Positions 53,933 to 62,869 of a stretch of 64,000 bases of DNA are shown here, piece by piece. The position numbers and the translations under genes are program-made. Every line of letters starts with the position of its first letter. Position 1 is the first letter of the stretch. Location of the stretch: positions 202,101 to 266,100 of the forward strand of contig JAOPTR010000003.1 of the NCBI GenBank assembly GCA_051531935.1, written 5' to 3'. Source of the DNA: OCS116 sp051531935. GTDB taxonomy: Bacteria; Pseudomonadota; Alphaproteobacteria; Rhizobiales; OSC116. A model generated the notes under the pieces. That model ran no database searches and was not told the DNA's origin. It was given only the letters and a program-made list of their open reading frames with translations.

Positions 53933-54652
53933 TTACGAAGTTGGCGGTTTTTCAGTTTTAATTATATTGTCTTCGAACAGTTTTGCAACCATGCCACGCG
54001 TAACTGGCTTTTTTTGCTGTAAAGCCATTTGATCTAGCGTTTCAACAAGTTGCACAATCGCGGCTATCGAGCGCTCAATACGAACCAATATATAAGCCAA
54101 CACTGTGTCTGATACATTAAGCTGTTTCTCAGCAAATGTTTTGCTTAATATGATTTCCATCAACATATCATCTGGCGATGGTATTTCAATATGCTTTGCC
54201 GCTTTTAACCTCGACAATAAATCGGGCAAAGCAATATTCCAAAGCGGCAGTGGTTTAACTGAAGTAAATAGCAGAGGCTGTTTGGCTTGAATGGCCAAAT
54301 TGATAAGGTGAAAAATTGTATTTTCACAAATATTTTTTTGGTCAATATCATCAATAATTAAAGGCGAACTAGCAACCAATTCGGCAAGTGCGGGAAAGCT
54401 AGCTTCCTCAATTTTTAAAAACTCATCTGGTAAGAAATTCGCATTAAATTTCTGCTGCCACAAATGCGATAAATGAGTTTTACCAGACATTTCATTGCCA
54501 AATAAAATAGTGAGTGGCGAAGATTGAATTTCCAACGATAAAAGTTGATCGACCAACAATTGATTGGACGGCATGATGATATATTCATCCACATCGAATG
54601 ATTTTTCACTGGTTAAATTCAGTGCAAATTGTTGTGTTTTACCCTCGCCCAT
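53933..54652 (-). CDS. hdaA: DnaA-related regulator HdaA
   Basis: 239 residues. DnaA-like AAA+ domain without the DNA-binding domain IV. Walker A in LFGNEMSGKTHLSHLW, Walker B in SPLIIDDIDQKN, then sensor segments (LFTSVKPLPLWNIALPDLLS, corresponding to LxxTS and sensor I). A clamp-binding Q-rich N-terminal motif KTQQFALNL matches the Hda beta-clamp motif. With the clamp it stimulates DnaA-ATP hydrolysis after initiation. Three bases after the AI-2E permease gene. Confidence 0.9.
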   Translation of the reverse strand: MGEGKTQQFALNLTSEKSFDVDEYIIMPSNQLLVDQLLSLEIQSSPLTILFGNEMSGKTHLSHLWQQKFNANFLPDEFLKIEEASFPALAELVASSPLIIDDIDQKNICENTIFHLINLAIQAKQPLLFTSVKPLPLWNIALPDLLSRLKAAKHIEIPSPDDMLMEIILSKTFAEKQLNVSDTVLAYILVRIERSIAAIVQLVETLDQMALQQKKPVTRGMVAKLFEDNIIKTEKPPTS

Positions 54653-54655
54653 TTG

Positions 54656-55828
54656 CTAATTAACACCATCCAATTGTTTTAATTCATCTAAGTCTATTTT
54701 TTCTTGTTCTTCGTTTTCATCTGGAAACGGTTGCAAATCTAATTCTTGTTGCCCCGTGCCCAAATAGAATTGGCTTTTTAGATAATGCGCTAAAGCAAAA
54801 CGTGATAAAACACCAATCATTGCCGCAATCGGCACAGCCAATAACAAACCAACAAAACCAAACAATACCCCAAATGCAAACAGCGCAAACATAAGCCAAA
54901 CTGGGTGCAATCCAATATGTCTACCAACCAATTTGGGGGTTAAAATATTACCTTCTAAAAATTGTCCAACAGCGAAAATAAGCGCCACAATGCCAATTAA
55001 AAAATAATCAGGCCAAAATTGCACCAAGGCCAAACCGACCGAAAGAACAAGACCCACAATGGCACCAACAAACGGAATAAAACTAATAATGCCTGCCACA
55101 ATGCCAATAACAAGGCCAAAGTTCAGGCCCACTAAAGACAAACAAACAGCATAATAGATTGCTAATATAAGGCATACAGAACCCTGCCCCCTAATGAAAC
55201 CTGCCAAAACGCTGCTCATATCGCGGGTCAATGTAGTCACAGTTTGTTTGTGGTTTAATGGCACCCATGAGGCAATAATGGCTAACATTCTATCCCAATC
55301 ATTCAGCAGATAAAATGCCACAACAGGCGTTACAATTAACAGTGATAGGAATGAGAAAAACGCCATCCCGCCTGACCAAACTTTGGCGATAAGAGCGGAG
55401 CCAATTGAGGCAATCTTTGATGCAATGCTACCCACTTGTTTTGATAATTCGCCCGTAGTATCGGTCGAGCCCAAATATTTTTCATAAAGCTCACCAAAAA
55501 GCGCTTTGCCTTTGGTTTCGGCCAACACCTGTAATGTATCTATATAGCCAGGAATTTCCTGCAGCAATTGAGCCAGTTGGCTGAACAATAAAGGCACGAT
55601 AAGCAGGAATGCTAAAACCACGAATAATGAAAAAATAGACATAATAACCGTGGTTGCAATGACGCGGCTTAAGCCCCATTCCTCGAGTTTATCGGCCATA
55701 GGGTCTAAAAAATAAGCAATTGCCATCCCCGCTACAAAGGGCAGCATAATAGATGAGAAGACGTTTAGAAACAGCAAGAACACTATGAATGCAACTGACC
55801 AGAATATTGAATGTTGTTTTAACGTCAT
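54656..55828 (-). CDS. AI-2E family transporter-like permease
   Basis: 390 residues. Seven to eight hydrophobic spans, with the PF01594 pattern: an N-terminal pair (FIVFLLFLNVFSSIMLPF, IAYFLDPMADKLEEWG), a long loop with a coiled segment, and the C-terminal IGIVAGIISFIPFVGAIVGL then EGNILTPKLVGRHIGLHPVW. Family members move autoinducer-2 or act as Na+/H+ exchangers. Placement before hdaA is conserved in the lineage. Acidic C-terminal tail. Confidence 0.9.
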   Translation of the reverse strand: MTLKQHSIFWSVAFIVFLLFLNVFSSIMLPFVAGMAIAYFLDPMADKLEEWGLSRVIATTVIMSIFSLFVVLAFLLIVPLLFSQLAQLLQEIPGYIDTLQVLAETKGKALFGELYEKYLGSTDTTGELSKQVGSIASKIASIGSALIAKVWSGGMAFFSFLSLLIVTPVVAFYLLNDWDRMLAIIASWVPLNHKQTVTTLTRDMSSVLAGFIRGQGSVCLILAIYYAVCLSLVGLNFGLVIGIVAGIISFIPFVGAIVGLVLSVGLALVQFWPDYFLIGIVALIFAVGQFLEGNILTPKLVGRHIGLHPVWLMFALFAFGVLFGFVGLLLAVPIAAMIGVLSRFALAHYLKSQFYLGTGQQELDLQPFPDENEEQEKIDLDELKQLDGVN

Positions 55829-55835
55829 GTAATTT

Positions 55836-56411
55836 TTAGCCTTCGTGATTTGCCTTTTGCTTTAATATGGTTGTAGCCCATAAATTCAAATATGCAAAAC
55901 TCGAAATTATGGTTGTAGCGCCAGCCAATAGAAACAGATAATAAAGCCAAGTTTCAATGCCCAAACCAAATGCCAAATGCGCCAAAACCAACATCACCAC
56001 CACAATTTGAATCAGTGTGTTAAACTTGCTTATAAACAACGGTGCCATATGAACTTTTTTATGTTTCATACGCGCAATGGCAATCATCGAGACAATCAAT
56101 ACATCACGAAAAATCACTAATAATGTGAGCCAAATTGGAATATGACCCAAAATAGTCAGCGTAACATAGGCACTGGTCATCAGCAGCTTATCGGCCACAG
56201 GGTCTAAATAAGCACCAAAAACAGTTTGTATTTTTTGAAACCTTGCAAGCCAACCATCAATGAAATCAGAAATGCCGGCGATTGAAAACAAGTAAAACGC
56301 CAAAACAAGCTCATCTAACAACAGATACCACACAATAAATGGCACCATGCAGATACGTGCAAAGCTAATTAAATTCGGTATGTTCACAATGGTATGTTTA
56401 TTTTCAGTCAT
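55836..56411 (-). CDS. CDP-alcohol phosphatidyltransferase (PgsA/Pls-like)
   Basis: 191 residues, six membrane spans. The complete catalytic signature D-G-x2-A-R-x8-G-x3-D-x3-D is present in DGWLARFQKIQTVFGAYLD with the following PVAD (about 50-72). N-terminal NIPNLISFARICMVPFIVW is typical of phosphatidylglycerophosphate or cardiolipin synthases of this class. Exact alcohol acceptor undetermined. Seven bases before the permease gene. Confidence 0.9.
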   Translation of the reverse strand: MTENKHTIVNIPNLISFARICMVPFIVWYLLLDELVLAFYLFSIAGISDFIDGWLARFQKIQTVFGAYLDPVADKLLMTSAYVTLTILGHIPIWLTLLVIFRDVLIVSMIAIARMKHKKVHMAPLFISKFNTLIQIVVVMLVLAHLAFGLGIETWLYYLFLLAGATTIISSFAYLNLWATTILKQKANHEG

Positions 56412-56447
56412 TCTAGCCCGTCCGAGCCATTAAAACGAGAAAATGGC

Positions 56448-57491
56448 TCAACCTCTAATTTCGTAATAAGCACCTAAATTAATTAGGCTTAAACCTTGAT
56501 ATTGCAACTCTTCACTTAATTCCGATATCTTGCCTTTATGCTTGATGTTAATGAAAGCACCATCAGATGTCATCGCATCAGTATCAAATTCACTAATTCC
56601 AGCCACTTGCCCAAGGCGGGCGCGCAATGCAATCCATTGATCCAAGCTACCAAAAACAACCAAAGCTTTAAATTCGGCTAGTTTCGGCTTACTACTAATA
56701 TTGTTATTACGCCATTTGGTTTCAAGTGCTTTTAAAAAATCTCTCGCAGCAGATTGATATACAGTGTCTAGACCATTGCCAGTAGAATATTTTTGACGAA
56801 AACTAATAAGACCAGAAACTTTTAAAACGGCAGTTTGTTCGGTAAAAGTTAAATGCGCGGTTACTGTTTGGGCGCTTTCACCCGCGGCAGAAGCCAACTG
56901 GAACATGGCATTTGCATTATTACTTACAATTTCTTGCTCAGTTGCCAATAAACCAGCTTCTGATGAAGTGGCAATTTTAAGCGGAATAAGACTATTTTTT
57001 AAATCATGATTAGATAATGCATCCGACCATGGGTTTTGGGATGACCAGATAACCGTATTGCCGTTGGCTTTGGTTAAAATTGGTATAAGCAAACTCACTG
57101 CCGACTGCACATCACTGTATTTAGCGCCAATGCTATTTAAATATTTCTGCACAGCACTTCTACGGAACTTAATGGTAATTTCGGCAATATATTGCGTGCC
57201 GCTGCTTTGTTCGTTTTTAACGCTAAAACCTTTTACCAGTAAGGCGCGGGTTTGTTTGCCTAAATTGTTTAGTGCCCGTTTTTTTTGCCCTGCGGTGAGT
57301 AACCGTTCAAATAAGATAACCACGCCTTTGGCTTCGGCTTGTGCCAATGCTTTTTCTTTGGCGGCGATTCCATCTTTGCCAGTTGCGTTCACTTTTATAT
57401 TGCCAACATCATATACATCATCAGCAAAAACGGCTGTAGATAAGGAAATTGTGCAAAATACGGCAACAATAGTACGGAGTAATTTATTCAT
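56448..57491 (-). CDS. DUF2066 exported protein
   Basis: 347 residues. A signal peptide ends VFA (residue 23). Then DDVYDVGNIKVNATGKDGIAAKEKALAQAEAKGV, the DUF2066 pattern with an N-terminal dodecin-like strand-helix region (about 24-120) and a less conserved C-terminal two-thirds. Function unknown. Its place next to the CDP-alcohol transferase and opposite purM is conserved among related alphaproteobacteria, as far as I recall. Confidence 0.85.
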   Translation of the reverse strand: MNKLLRTIVAVFCTISLSTAVFADDVYDVGNIKVNATGKDGIAAKEKALAQAEAKGVVILFERLLTAGQKKRALNNLGKQTRALLVKGFSVKNEQSSGTQYIAEITIKFRRSAVQKYLNSIGAKYSDVQSAVSLLIPILTKANGNTVIWSSQNPWSDALSNHDLKNSLIPLKIATSSEAGLLATEQEIVSNNANAMFQLASAAGESAQTVTAHLTFTEQTAVLKVSGLISFRQKYSTGNGLDTVYQSAARDFLKALETKWRNNNISSKPKLAEFKALVVFGSLDQWIALRARLGQVAGISEFDTDAMTSDGAFINIKHKGKISELSEELQYQGLSLINLGAYYEIRG

Positions 57492-57755
57492 TCAAAGCTC
57501 ACTAAGTTCAACAAATTCATATAAGTAACGGTTTCAAACTACAGGATTTGCTAAAATTTTCCTAGCCGTATCTGCCCGCCCCTTTAATATATTAACTAAA
57601 TGTGACTTATTTATATCACTTTTCGCTTAATTGAAGACGACAAATTTGGCAATTTCTGCTTGTAAAAGGTCAAAATGTTGATTTTTTGCTTTAAAACCTT
57701 AGTCAACAAGGCTAGAAAGGCGTTAAAACATCGCCAATTTACCCATGGATATATT

Positions 57756-58826
57756 ATGAGCCCGACCGACCGTAAAAATAGCCTTTCTTATAAAGATGCA
57801 GGCGTTGACATTGACGCTGGTAATCAGCTCGTTGATGCCATTAAACCTTTGGCAAAATCGACCCGTCGTTTGGGTGCAAATGTCGATCTTGGTGGTTTTG
57901 GTGGCCTTTTTGATCTTAAAGCCATTGGCATGAAAGACCCCGTACTGGTGGCCGCAAATGATGGCGTTGGCACAAAGTTAAAAATTGCATTCGATGCCGA
58001 AATTCATGACACTGTTGGTATAGATTTAGTGGCCATGTGTGCTAATGATTTGGTGGTACAGGGTGCAGAGCCATTGTTTTTCTTAGATTATTTCGCAACT
58101 GGCAAGCTAGAACTTGGTGTCGCCGAGCAAGTGATTGCAGGCATTGCCGAAGGCTGCATACAAGCAGGCGCAGCTCTAATTGGTGGCGAAACCGCCGAAA
58201 TGCCAGGCATGTATAGCGAAGGCGAATATGACCTTGCAGGTTTTTGCGTTGGCGCGGTTGAGCGCGATAAAGTTTTACCAACAAAAGACATTGGCGCTGG
58301 CGATGTGATTTTGGGATTGAAATCCAATGGTGTGCATTCTAACGGTTTTTCATTGGTGCGTAAAATTGCCGAAGTCACAGGCCAAAAAATGGATGAGACC
58401 GCAAGCTTTGATGAAAGCCAAACTCTAGGTGCAGCATTGCTTGCCCCGACAAAAATGTATGTAAAATCTTGTTTAGCCGCCATACGCGAAACAGGCGCGG
58501 TAAAAGCACTTGCCCATATTACAGGTGGCGGCATTACCGAAAATTTACCTCGTGTTTTGGCCGATGACATCAGCGCCGAGATTAATCTAGACAATTTGAA
58601 ACCACAAAAAGTATTTAGCTGGCTAGCAGAAAATGGCGGTATCGCAATCGATGAAATGCTACGTACATTTAATTGTGGTGTTGGCATGATTTTAGTGGTG
58701 AAAGCCGACCAAGCCGCTCAAGTTGCAAAAGTGCTTAATGACAATGGCGAGCAAGCCTTTGAGCTTGGTAAAATTATTGATAAAGCCGATGAACGCGTTG
58801 TCTACACTGGCAAATTCGAGTTGTAA
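57756..58826 (+). CDS. purM: Phosphoribosylformylglycinamidine cyclo-ligase (AIR synthetase)
   Basis: 356 residues from the ATG at 57756; an upstream in-frame ATG would add an implausible 27 residues. Fifth step of IMP synthesis. SYKDAGVDIDAGNQLVDAIK, GGFGGLFDL, VAANDGVGTKLKIAFD, GGETAEMPGMY and ITGGGITENLPRVL are the PurM signature blocks. The 264-base region upstream has no gene and no riboswitch fold that I can recognise. Confidence 0.97.
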   Translation: MSPTDRKNSLSYKDAGVDIDAGNQLVDAIKPLAKSTRRLGANVDLGGFGGLFDLKAIGMKDPVLVAANDGVGTKLKIAFDAEIHDTVGIDLVAMCANDLVVQGAEPLFFLDYFATGKLELGVAEQVIAGIAEGCIQAGAALIGGETAEMPGMYSEGEYDLAGFCVGAVERDKVLPTKDIGAGDVILGLKSNGVHSNGFSLVRKIAEVTGQKMDETASFDESQTLGAALLAPTKMYVKSCLAAIRETGAVKALAHITGGGITENLPRVLADDISAEINLDNLKPQKVFSWLAENGGIAIDEMLRTFNCGVGMILVVKADQAAQVAKVLNDNGEQAFELGKIIDKADERVVYTGKFEL

Positions 58827-58829
58827 ATT

Positions 58830-59483
58830 ATGAAAAAGCTTCGCATAGGCATTTTAATATCTGGTGGTGGCAGCAATATGCACGCCATTGTTAAAGCTTG
58901 CCAAACGCCCGATTTTCCTGTCGAAGTGGCTGTGGTTATCTCTAACCGCCCCGATGCAAAAGGTGTACAAGTTGCGAAAGATGAAGGCATTACAACAGCA
59001 GTGGTCGATCATAAATTACATGCCGACCGCCCTGCTTTTGAAGTTGCGCTTAATCAAGAACTAGATAAACATAACGTCGAAATGGTTTGTAATGCTGGCT
59101 TTATGCGCATTTTAACCGAAGAATTCATCAACAAATGGCTCGGCAATCAAATTAACATTCACCCAGCCCTTTTGCCTTCTTATAAAGGCCTGCATTGCCA
59201 CGAGCGCGCACTGGCCGATGGTGTTAAAATCACAGGCTGCACAGTGCATTATGTATGTTTGGAAGTCGATGCTGGGGCGATCATTGCACAAGCAGCAGTC
59301 CCCGTGTTAGATGATGATGATGCGGCAAGCTTAGCAGCACGCGTATTAAAAGCCGAGCATCAATTATACCCACATGCCTTGCGCATGGTTGCCGATGGCC
59401 GCGCTGTTAAAGCCGATAACATTGTGCAGATAAAAAGCAACATTCAAGCGTCAGATACGCTCTACACTCCAAGACAAAACTAA
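58830..59483 (+). CDS. purN: Phosphoribosylglycinamide formyltransferase
   Basis: 217 residues. Third step of purine synthesis, using 10-formyl-THF. ILISGGGSNMHAIVKAC at the N terminus, NAGFMRIL and the catalytic block NIHPALLPSYKGLHCHERAL with Asn/His, then the Asp in VHYVCLEVDAGAIIAQ. Starts three bases after purM. Confidence 0.96.
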   Translation: MKKLRIGILISGGGSNMHAIVKACQTPDFPVEVAVVISNRPDAKGVQVAKDEGITTAVVDHKLHADRPAFEVALNQELDKHNVEMVCNAGFMRILTEEFINKWLGNQINIHPALLPSYKGLHCHERALADGVKITGCTVHYVCLEVDAGAIIAQAAVPVLDDDDAASLAARVLKAEHQLYPHALRMVADGRAVKADNIVQIKSNIQASDTLYTPRQN

Positions 59484-59520
59484 ATTTAAAATCAAACAGT
59501 TACAATGGTTTGTTGAATCA

Positions 59521-59553
59521 AAAAAGGCGCCTCAAATGAGACGCCTTTTTCTT
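59521..59553. terminator. Bidirectional terminator between purN and ndk
   Basis: AAAAAGGCG and CGCCTTTTT form outer arms (59521-59529, 59542-59550), with an inner CTC/GAG stem and an AAAT loop; one C-A mismatch separates the two stems. A-tract and T-tract flanks allow termination from both strands, which fits the convergent genes. Confidence 0.92.
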
Positions 59554-59568
59554 AAAACTCAGTTGAAA

Positions 59569-59991
59569 TTATCCAACTAATTCTGAATCTTCAAAGAAGA
59601 ATTTAATTTCGCGTGCAGCAGATTCTGGAGAGTCTGAACCATGTACAGAATTTTCGCCAATGCTAAGAGCAAATTCTTTACGAATTGTACCTTCGTCAGC
59701 ATCTGATGGGTTTGTTGCGCCCATAACTTCGCGGTTTTTAGCAATTGCATCTTCACCTTCAAGAACTTGTACAACAACAGGTTCTGACATCATGAATTCT
59801 ACCAATTCACCAAAGAAAGGGCGTTCTGAATGTTCGCCATAAAAGCCTTCAGCTTGTGCTTGAGACATTTTAATGCGTTTAGAAGCCACAATACGAAGAC
59901 CAGCATCTTCGAATTTAGTGATAACTTTACCAGTAAGGTTACGTTTAGTCGCATCAGGTTTGATGATAGAGAAAGTACGTTGTACAGCCAT
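59569..59991 (-). CDS. ndk: Nucleoside diphosphate kinase
   Basis: 140 residues. Transfers phosphate between NTPs and NDPs through phospho-His117 in GENSVHGSDSPESAAREI. FSIIKPDATKRNLTGKVI opens the protein. Length and motifs are complete. Converges on purN across a strong terminator. Confidence 0.97.
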   Translation of the reverse strand: MAVQRTFSIIKPDATKRNLTGKVITKFEDAGLRIVASKRIKMSQAQAEGFYGEHSERPFFGELVEFMMSEPVVVQVLEGEDAIAKNREVMGATNPSDADEGTIRKEFALSIGENSVHGSDSPESAAREIKFFFEDSELVG

Positions 59992-60134
59992 GATATTATC
60001 CTTTGATTAAATATGGCCTAGCCTATAGCAGTGTTTCTGCTTGCTTTCAACAGTTGTTATTTTAAATTATGTTGATTGATGTCAAAAACTGTCAGTAGAT
60101 GTGATCTAGGATGAAGATGATAAAAGGAATGCAT

Positions 60135-60899
60135 ATGAGCTCTCAATATATAAACCTAACCACTGACAATATTTCGCATCAACATATTTGCTGTGCCATT
60201 GGCAAAGGTAAACATGAGAAAGGCGAAGTGATAAAGCGTAAATGGCTTAAAACTCAGTTTAATAATGGCTTAGTTTTTAGAAAACTAGATGAAAGAGGCA
60301 AAGTTTTTATCGAAATTATGCCCAGCGAGTTTGCGCTAAAACCTATCATTGCGCCAAATTTTATGGTCATTCATTGCCTTTGGGTATCGGGTAAATTCAA
60401 AGGCCATGAACATGGCAAAAATTTGCTCGCATTTGCCATTGAAGAAGCAAAAAAACAGGGTAAAGATGGCATTTGTGTATTGGCTGGCAAAGCCAATTAC
60501 ATGACGGATAGTAAATTTTATGCCTATCATGGCTTTAAGAAAACAGACCAAACCGATAATGGTATTTTCGAACTGATGACACTTAACTTCAACCAAACCG
60601 CTGCCAAACCCTATATTGCAAGCGCGGCAAAAGCTTCGGTATATAAGGGCGGTAAGGACATTACGGTTTTTACAAGCCAACAATGCCCCTTTGTACCGAC
60701 ATGTCTGGGCGATTTAAAAACAGTCGCGGCCGAGTTTGGTTTAAAAGTGACGGTGGTTGAGTTAAGCAACCACAAGGAGATATGTGAATCACCCTCGGCC
60801 TTTGGCACATTTGGAGTGTTTCTAAACGAAAGCTTTCTCACTCATGAAATGGTGTCGGGCAATGGTTATCGTAAAAAAATCACCAAAGCTTTAGGCTAA
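60135..60899 (+). CDS. GNAT acetyltransferase fused to a YoaP-like domain
   Basis: 254 residues from the ATG at 60135, which has AAGGA seven bases upstream. N-terminal GNAT fold (about 1-155): the acetyl-CoA loop appears as GKFKGHEHGKNLLAFA, followed by FYAYHGFKKTD. The C-terminal YoaP-type domain (about 165-250) is thioredoxin-like with TSQQCPFVPTCLGDL, where two cysteines are separated by five residues, and FGTFGVFLNE. Substrate unknown. Its upstream region contains TGTCAGTA (60090-60097), half of the palindrome next to the YafY regulator. Confidence 0.8.
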   Translation: MSSQYINLTTDNISHQHICCAIGKGKHEKGEVIKRKWLKTQFNNGLVFRKLDERGKVFIEIMPSEFALKPIIAPNFMVIHCLWVSGKFKGHEHGKNLLAFAIEEAKKQGKDGICVLAGKANYMTDSKFYAYHGFKKTDQTDNGIFELMTLNFNQTAAKPYIASAAKASVYKGGKDITVFTSQQCPFVPTCLGDLKTVAAEFGLKVTVVELSNHKEICESPSAFGTFGVFLNESFLTHEMVSGNGYRKKITKALG

Positions 60900-61583
60900 T
60901 TCGGGTATTTGGTTTTCAATCGCCCATTGTTTTACCAATGCCTTGCGATATGGCTTATACTTCTCGTCAAGCACTTGTAACTTCTGCATGCGTTCAGTAC
61001 GAAACGACCTAAAAGCCTCGCGCTTTTCGCACCACGCCACCATATTGCGATTGTCGTAAAAATGCGCCATTAATATCGGCCATACAATGCGCTCGGTCAC
61101 ATCACCTTTTACATCGGCATAGGTAATTTTCATTTTAAACTGGTTGCGCAAAGCATGGCGAATGTCGGCCACACTTACAGTTTCTTCTTTAATTTTCACA
61201 AATTGCGGGGCGTAAAGGTCGGTATTTAAAAACAATGCCGAAAGATCATCAGGAATGCTTGTCGAAATTTTGCCGATTAAGTTTTTAGCGGCCTTGCCAA
61301 GGTCTTTGTCCGCCCGCTCCTGCACCATGCGCATGCCCAACATTAATGCTTCTAGCTCATCTTCGGTAAACATCATAGGCGGCATGTGGTAGCCATCACC
61401 CATCACATAACCCACACCCGCCTCGCCATCAATCGGCACGCCAGATGCGGTCAATGTCACCATGTCGCGATAGATGGTGCGTGGTGTCACTTCTAATTCT
61501 TCGGCCATATATTGCGCTGTTACAGGTCTGCGTTCACGGCGCATCAGCTCAATAATTTGTATCAATCGGTCGGCACGTTTCAT
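60891..61583 (-). CDS. YafY-family HTH/WYL transcriptional regulator
   Basis: 230 residues from the ATG at 61583; GAAGTGA precedes it and the earlier in-frame ATG adds an unlikely basic stretch. N-terminal DeoR-like winged helix RADRLIQIIELMRRERRPVT then RTIYRDMVTLTASGVPIDGE. A WYL sensing domain begins about 135, with ITYADVKGDVTERIVWPIL, then AWCEKREAFRSFRTERM. WYL proteins sense nucleotides or small ligands. It overlaps the GNAT gene end by nine bases and is divergent from the GST gene. Confidence 0.9.
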   Translation of the reverse strand: MKRADRLIQIIELMRRERRPVTAQYMAEELEVTPRTIYRDMVTLTASGVPIDGEAGVGYVMGDGYHMPPMMFTEDELEALMLGMRMVQERADKDLGKAAKNLIGKISTSIPDDLSALFLNTDLYAPQFVKIKEETVSVADIRHALRNQFKMKITYADVKGDVTERIVWPILMAHFYDNRNMVAWCEKREAFRSFRTERMQKLQVLDEKYKPYRKALVKQWAIENQIPELA

Positions 61584-61620
61584 TTCACTTCGCTTTCTGT
61601 TTATCAACATTAGCATAACT

Positions 61621-61643
61621 ATACTGACAAATATTGTCAGTAT
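61621..61643. promoter_or_regulatory. 23-bp perfect palindrome between yafY-like regulator and GST
   Basis: ATACTGACAA, three bases ATA, TTGTCAGTAT: perfect 10-base arms at 61621-61630 and 61634-61643. Each arm contains TTGTCA reading outward, which can serve as a -35 element for the divergent genes (TATAGC at 61658-61663 on the plus side). Probable operator of the adjacent WYL regulator, controlling both directions. Confidence 0.7.
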
Positions 61644-61687
61644 GCTTGTTTTAAAGCTATAGCAAATCTCGAACCAAAGGAAAACAA

Positions 61688-62398
61688 TTGGAACTTTTTA
61701 TATTCCCCGCAGCACTAAACTGCACAAGCGCCAGCCCATTTAGCATGAAAACAGAGCTATTATTGCGTATGATGAACATTGAACACAAGGTCACATATGG
61801 CACAAACCCTGGCAAAGGCCCCAATGGAAAATTGCCCTATTTGGTAGATGGCGATAAAACCATTGCCGATAGCCATTATATATACCAACACGCAAAACAG
61901 AAATTTAATACCGATTTAGATAGCCACCTCACCCCCGAACAAAAGGCCACAAGCCTAAGCTTTACCCGCCTGTGCGAAGATCACCTATACTGGTGCGAAG
62001 TCTATAGCCGCTGGGTAGACCCCGCGCATAACCACCATGTAGAAGCATTTTTCACTGCAATTCCGTGGGGCATTCGGCAATTGGTCATTAGAAAATCTCG
62101 CAAGACAGTCGCTCAAGCTGTGTATCATCAGGGCATTGGCAGGCATTCGGTCGATAAAATCTACCAACAAGGCTGCGATGACATCAGCGCCATTGCCACG
62201 CATTTAGCCCAGAACGCTTACTTTATGGGCGATAAAGTTTCAAGTGTCGATGCAATCATCTATGGCATACTGGCAGCAATTGTTTATCCCGATATCGCAA
62301 CTCCAATGAAAGCCCACTTATTGTCACTTGGTCATTTAACCAGTTATTTAAACCGCATCGAAGCTGAGTTTAATTACAGCCCACCAAAATTAAAATAA
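61688..62398 (+). CDS. Glutathione S-transferase-like protein (FAXC/metaxin-like type)
   Basis: 236 residues starting at TTG 61688. AAGGA lies six bases before it, and the first strand LFIFPAALNCTSASPFSMK, essential to the thioredoxin-like domain, would be lost from the next ATG (61745). GKGPNGKLPYLVDGDKTIADSHYIYQHA is the glutathione-site region. The C-terminal helical domain contains YFMGDKVSSVDAIIYGILAAI, matching Tom37/metaxin/FAXC-like bacterial GSTs. The catalytic substrate is unknown. Probably controlled by the divergent YafY-like protein. Confidence 0.83.
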   Translation: MELFIFPAALNCTSASPFSMKTELLLRMMNIEHKVTYGTNPGKGPNGKLPYLVDGDKTIADSHYIYQHAKQKFNTDLDSHLTPEQKATSLSFTRLCEDHLYWCEVYSRWVDPAHNHHVEAFFTAIPWGIRQLVIRKSRKTVAQAVYHQGIGRHSVDKIYQQGCDDISAIATHLAQNAYFMGDKVSSVDAIIYGILAAIVYPDIATPMKAHLLSLGHLTSYLNRIEAEFNYSPPKLK

Positions 62399-62869
62399 CC
62401 GTTCATCCCACCAAATTGGTTGCTCTAAACCTTGGCTTATCTGCACAAAATCGGCATGGTTAGGGTTGATGAGAATGTTATTTTCCATACGAGCAACCAC
62501 CGATGGCACAAGCAAAATGCAGCTTCGGCATTCGGCAAACCATGTCGAACCAAAATAATTGGCCTCGGCACTATCTAGCCCGTGCCAATTGGGTATGCTG
62601 TCCTTGGTCACCATTTCATAGCTAATGCCTTTCGCAATGGTGATTTCGATAAAACACTGATTGTCGGGCATAATGCCGCTAAAATGCACCAGTTTTTCGA
62701 GCATAGCGGTGGAATAATGTGCAGCGCAATAAATCGGGTTTTGGCCGATAGAATGCCAACGCCCTTTTACCCGCTGCGCACCCTCGCCCGAATATATAGC
62801 ATATTGCCCATTAGGGTCGCCAATTCTATAAACCGTCATGGCTTGTGGCAACGGCTTTAGCGCCACCAT
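62390..62869 (-). CDS. RES-domain toxin
   Basis: 159 residues. RES family (PF08808): Arg in YRIGD (about 15), GRWHSIGQNPIYCAAHYSTA (about 36-55) followed by MLEKL with the conserved Glu58, and a late Ser/Trp region TWFAECRSCILLVPS. Characterised RES toxins deplete NAD+ and stop growth. The start overlaps the antitoxin stop by one base (TAATG). The 3' end overlaps the GST gene by nine bases on the opposite strand. All elements I can recognise are intact. Confidence 0.9.
   Translation of the reverse strand: MVALKPLPQAMTVYRIGDPNGQYAIYSGEGAQRVKGRWHSIGQNPIYCAAHYSTAMLEKLVHFSGIMPDNQCFIEITIAKGISYEMVTKDSIPNWHGLDSAEANYFGSTWFAECRSCILLVPSVVARMENNILINPNHADFVQISQGLEQPIWWDERLF

Noticed and set aside
57492..57755. 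Purine riboswitch or other RNA element ahead of purM
   Set aside because: I looked for paired stems around conserved loops and saw none; only AT-rich promoter-like sequence.
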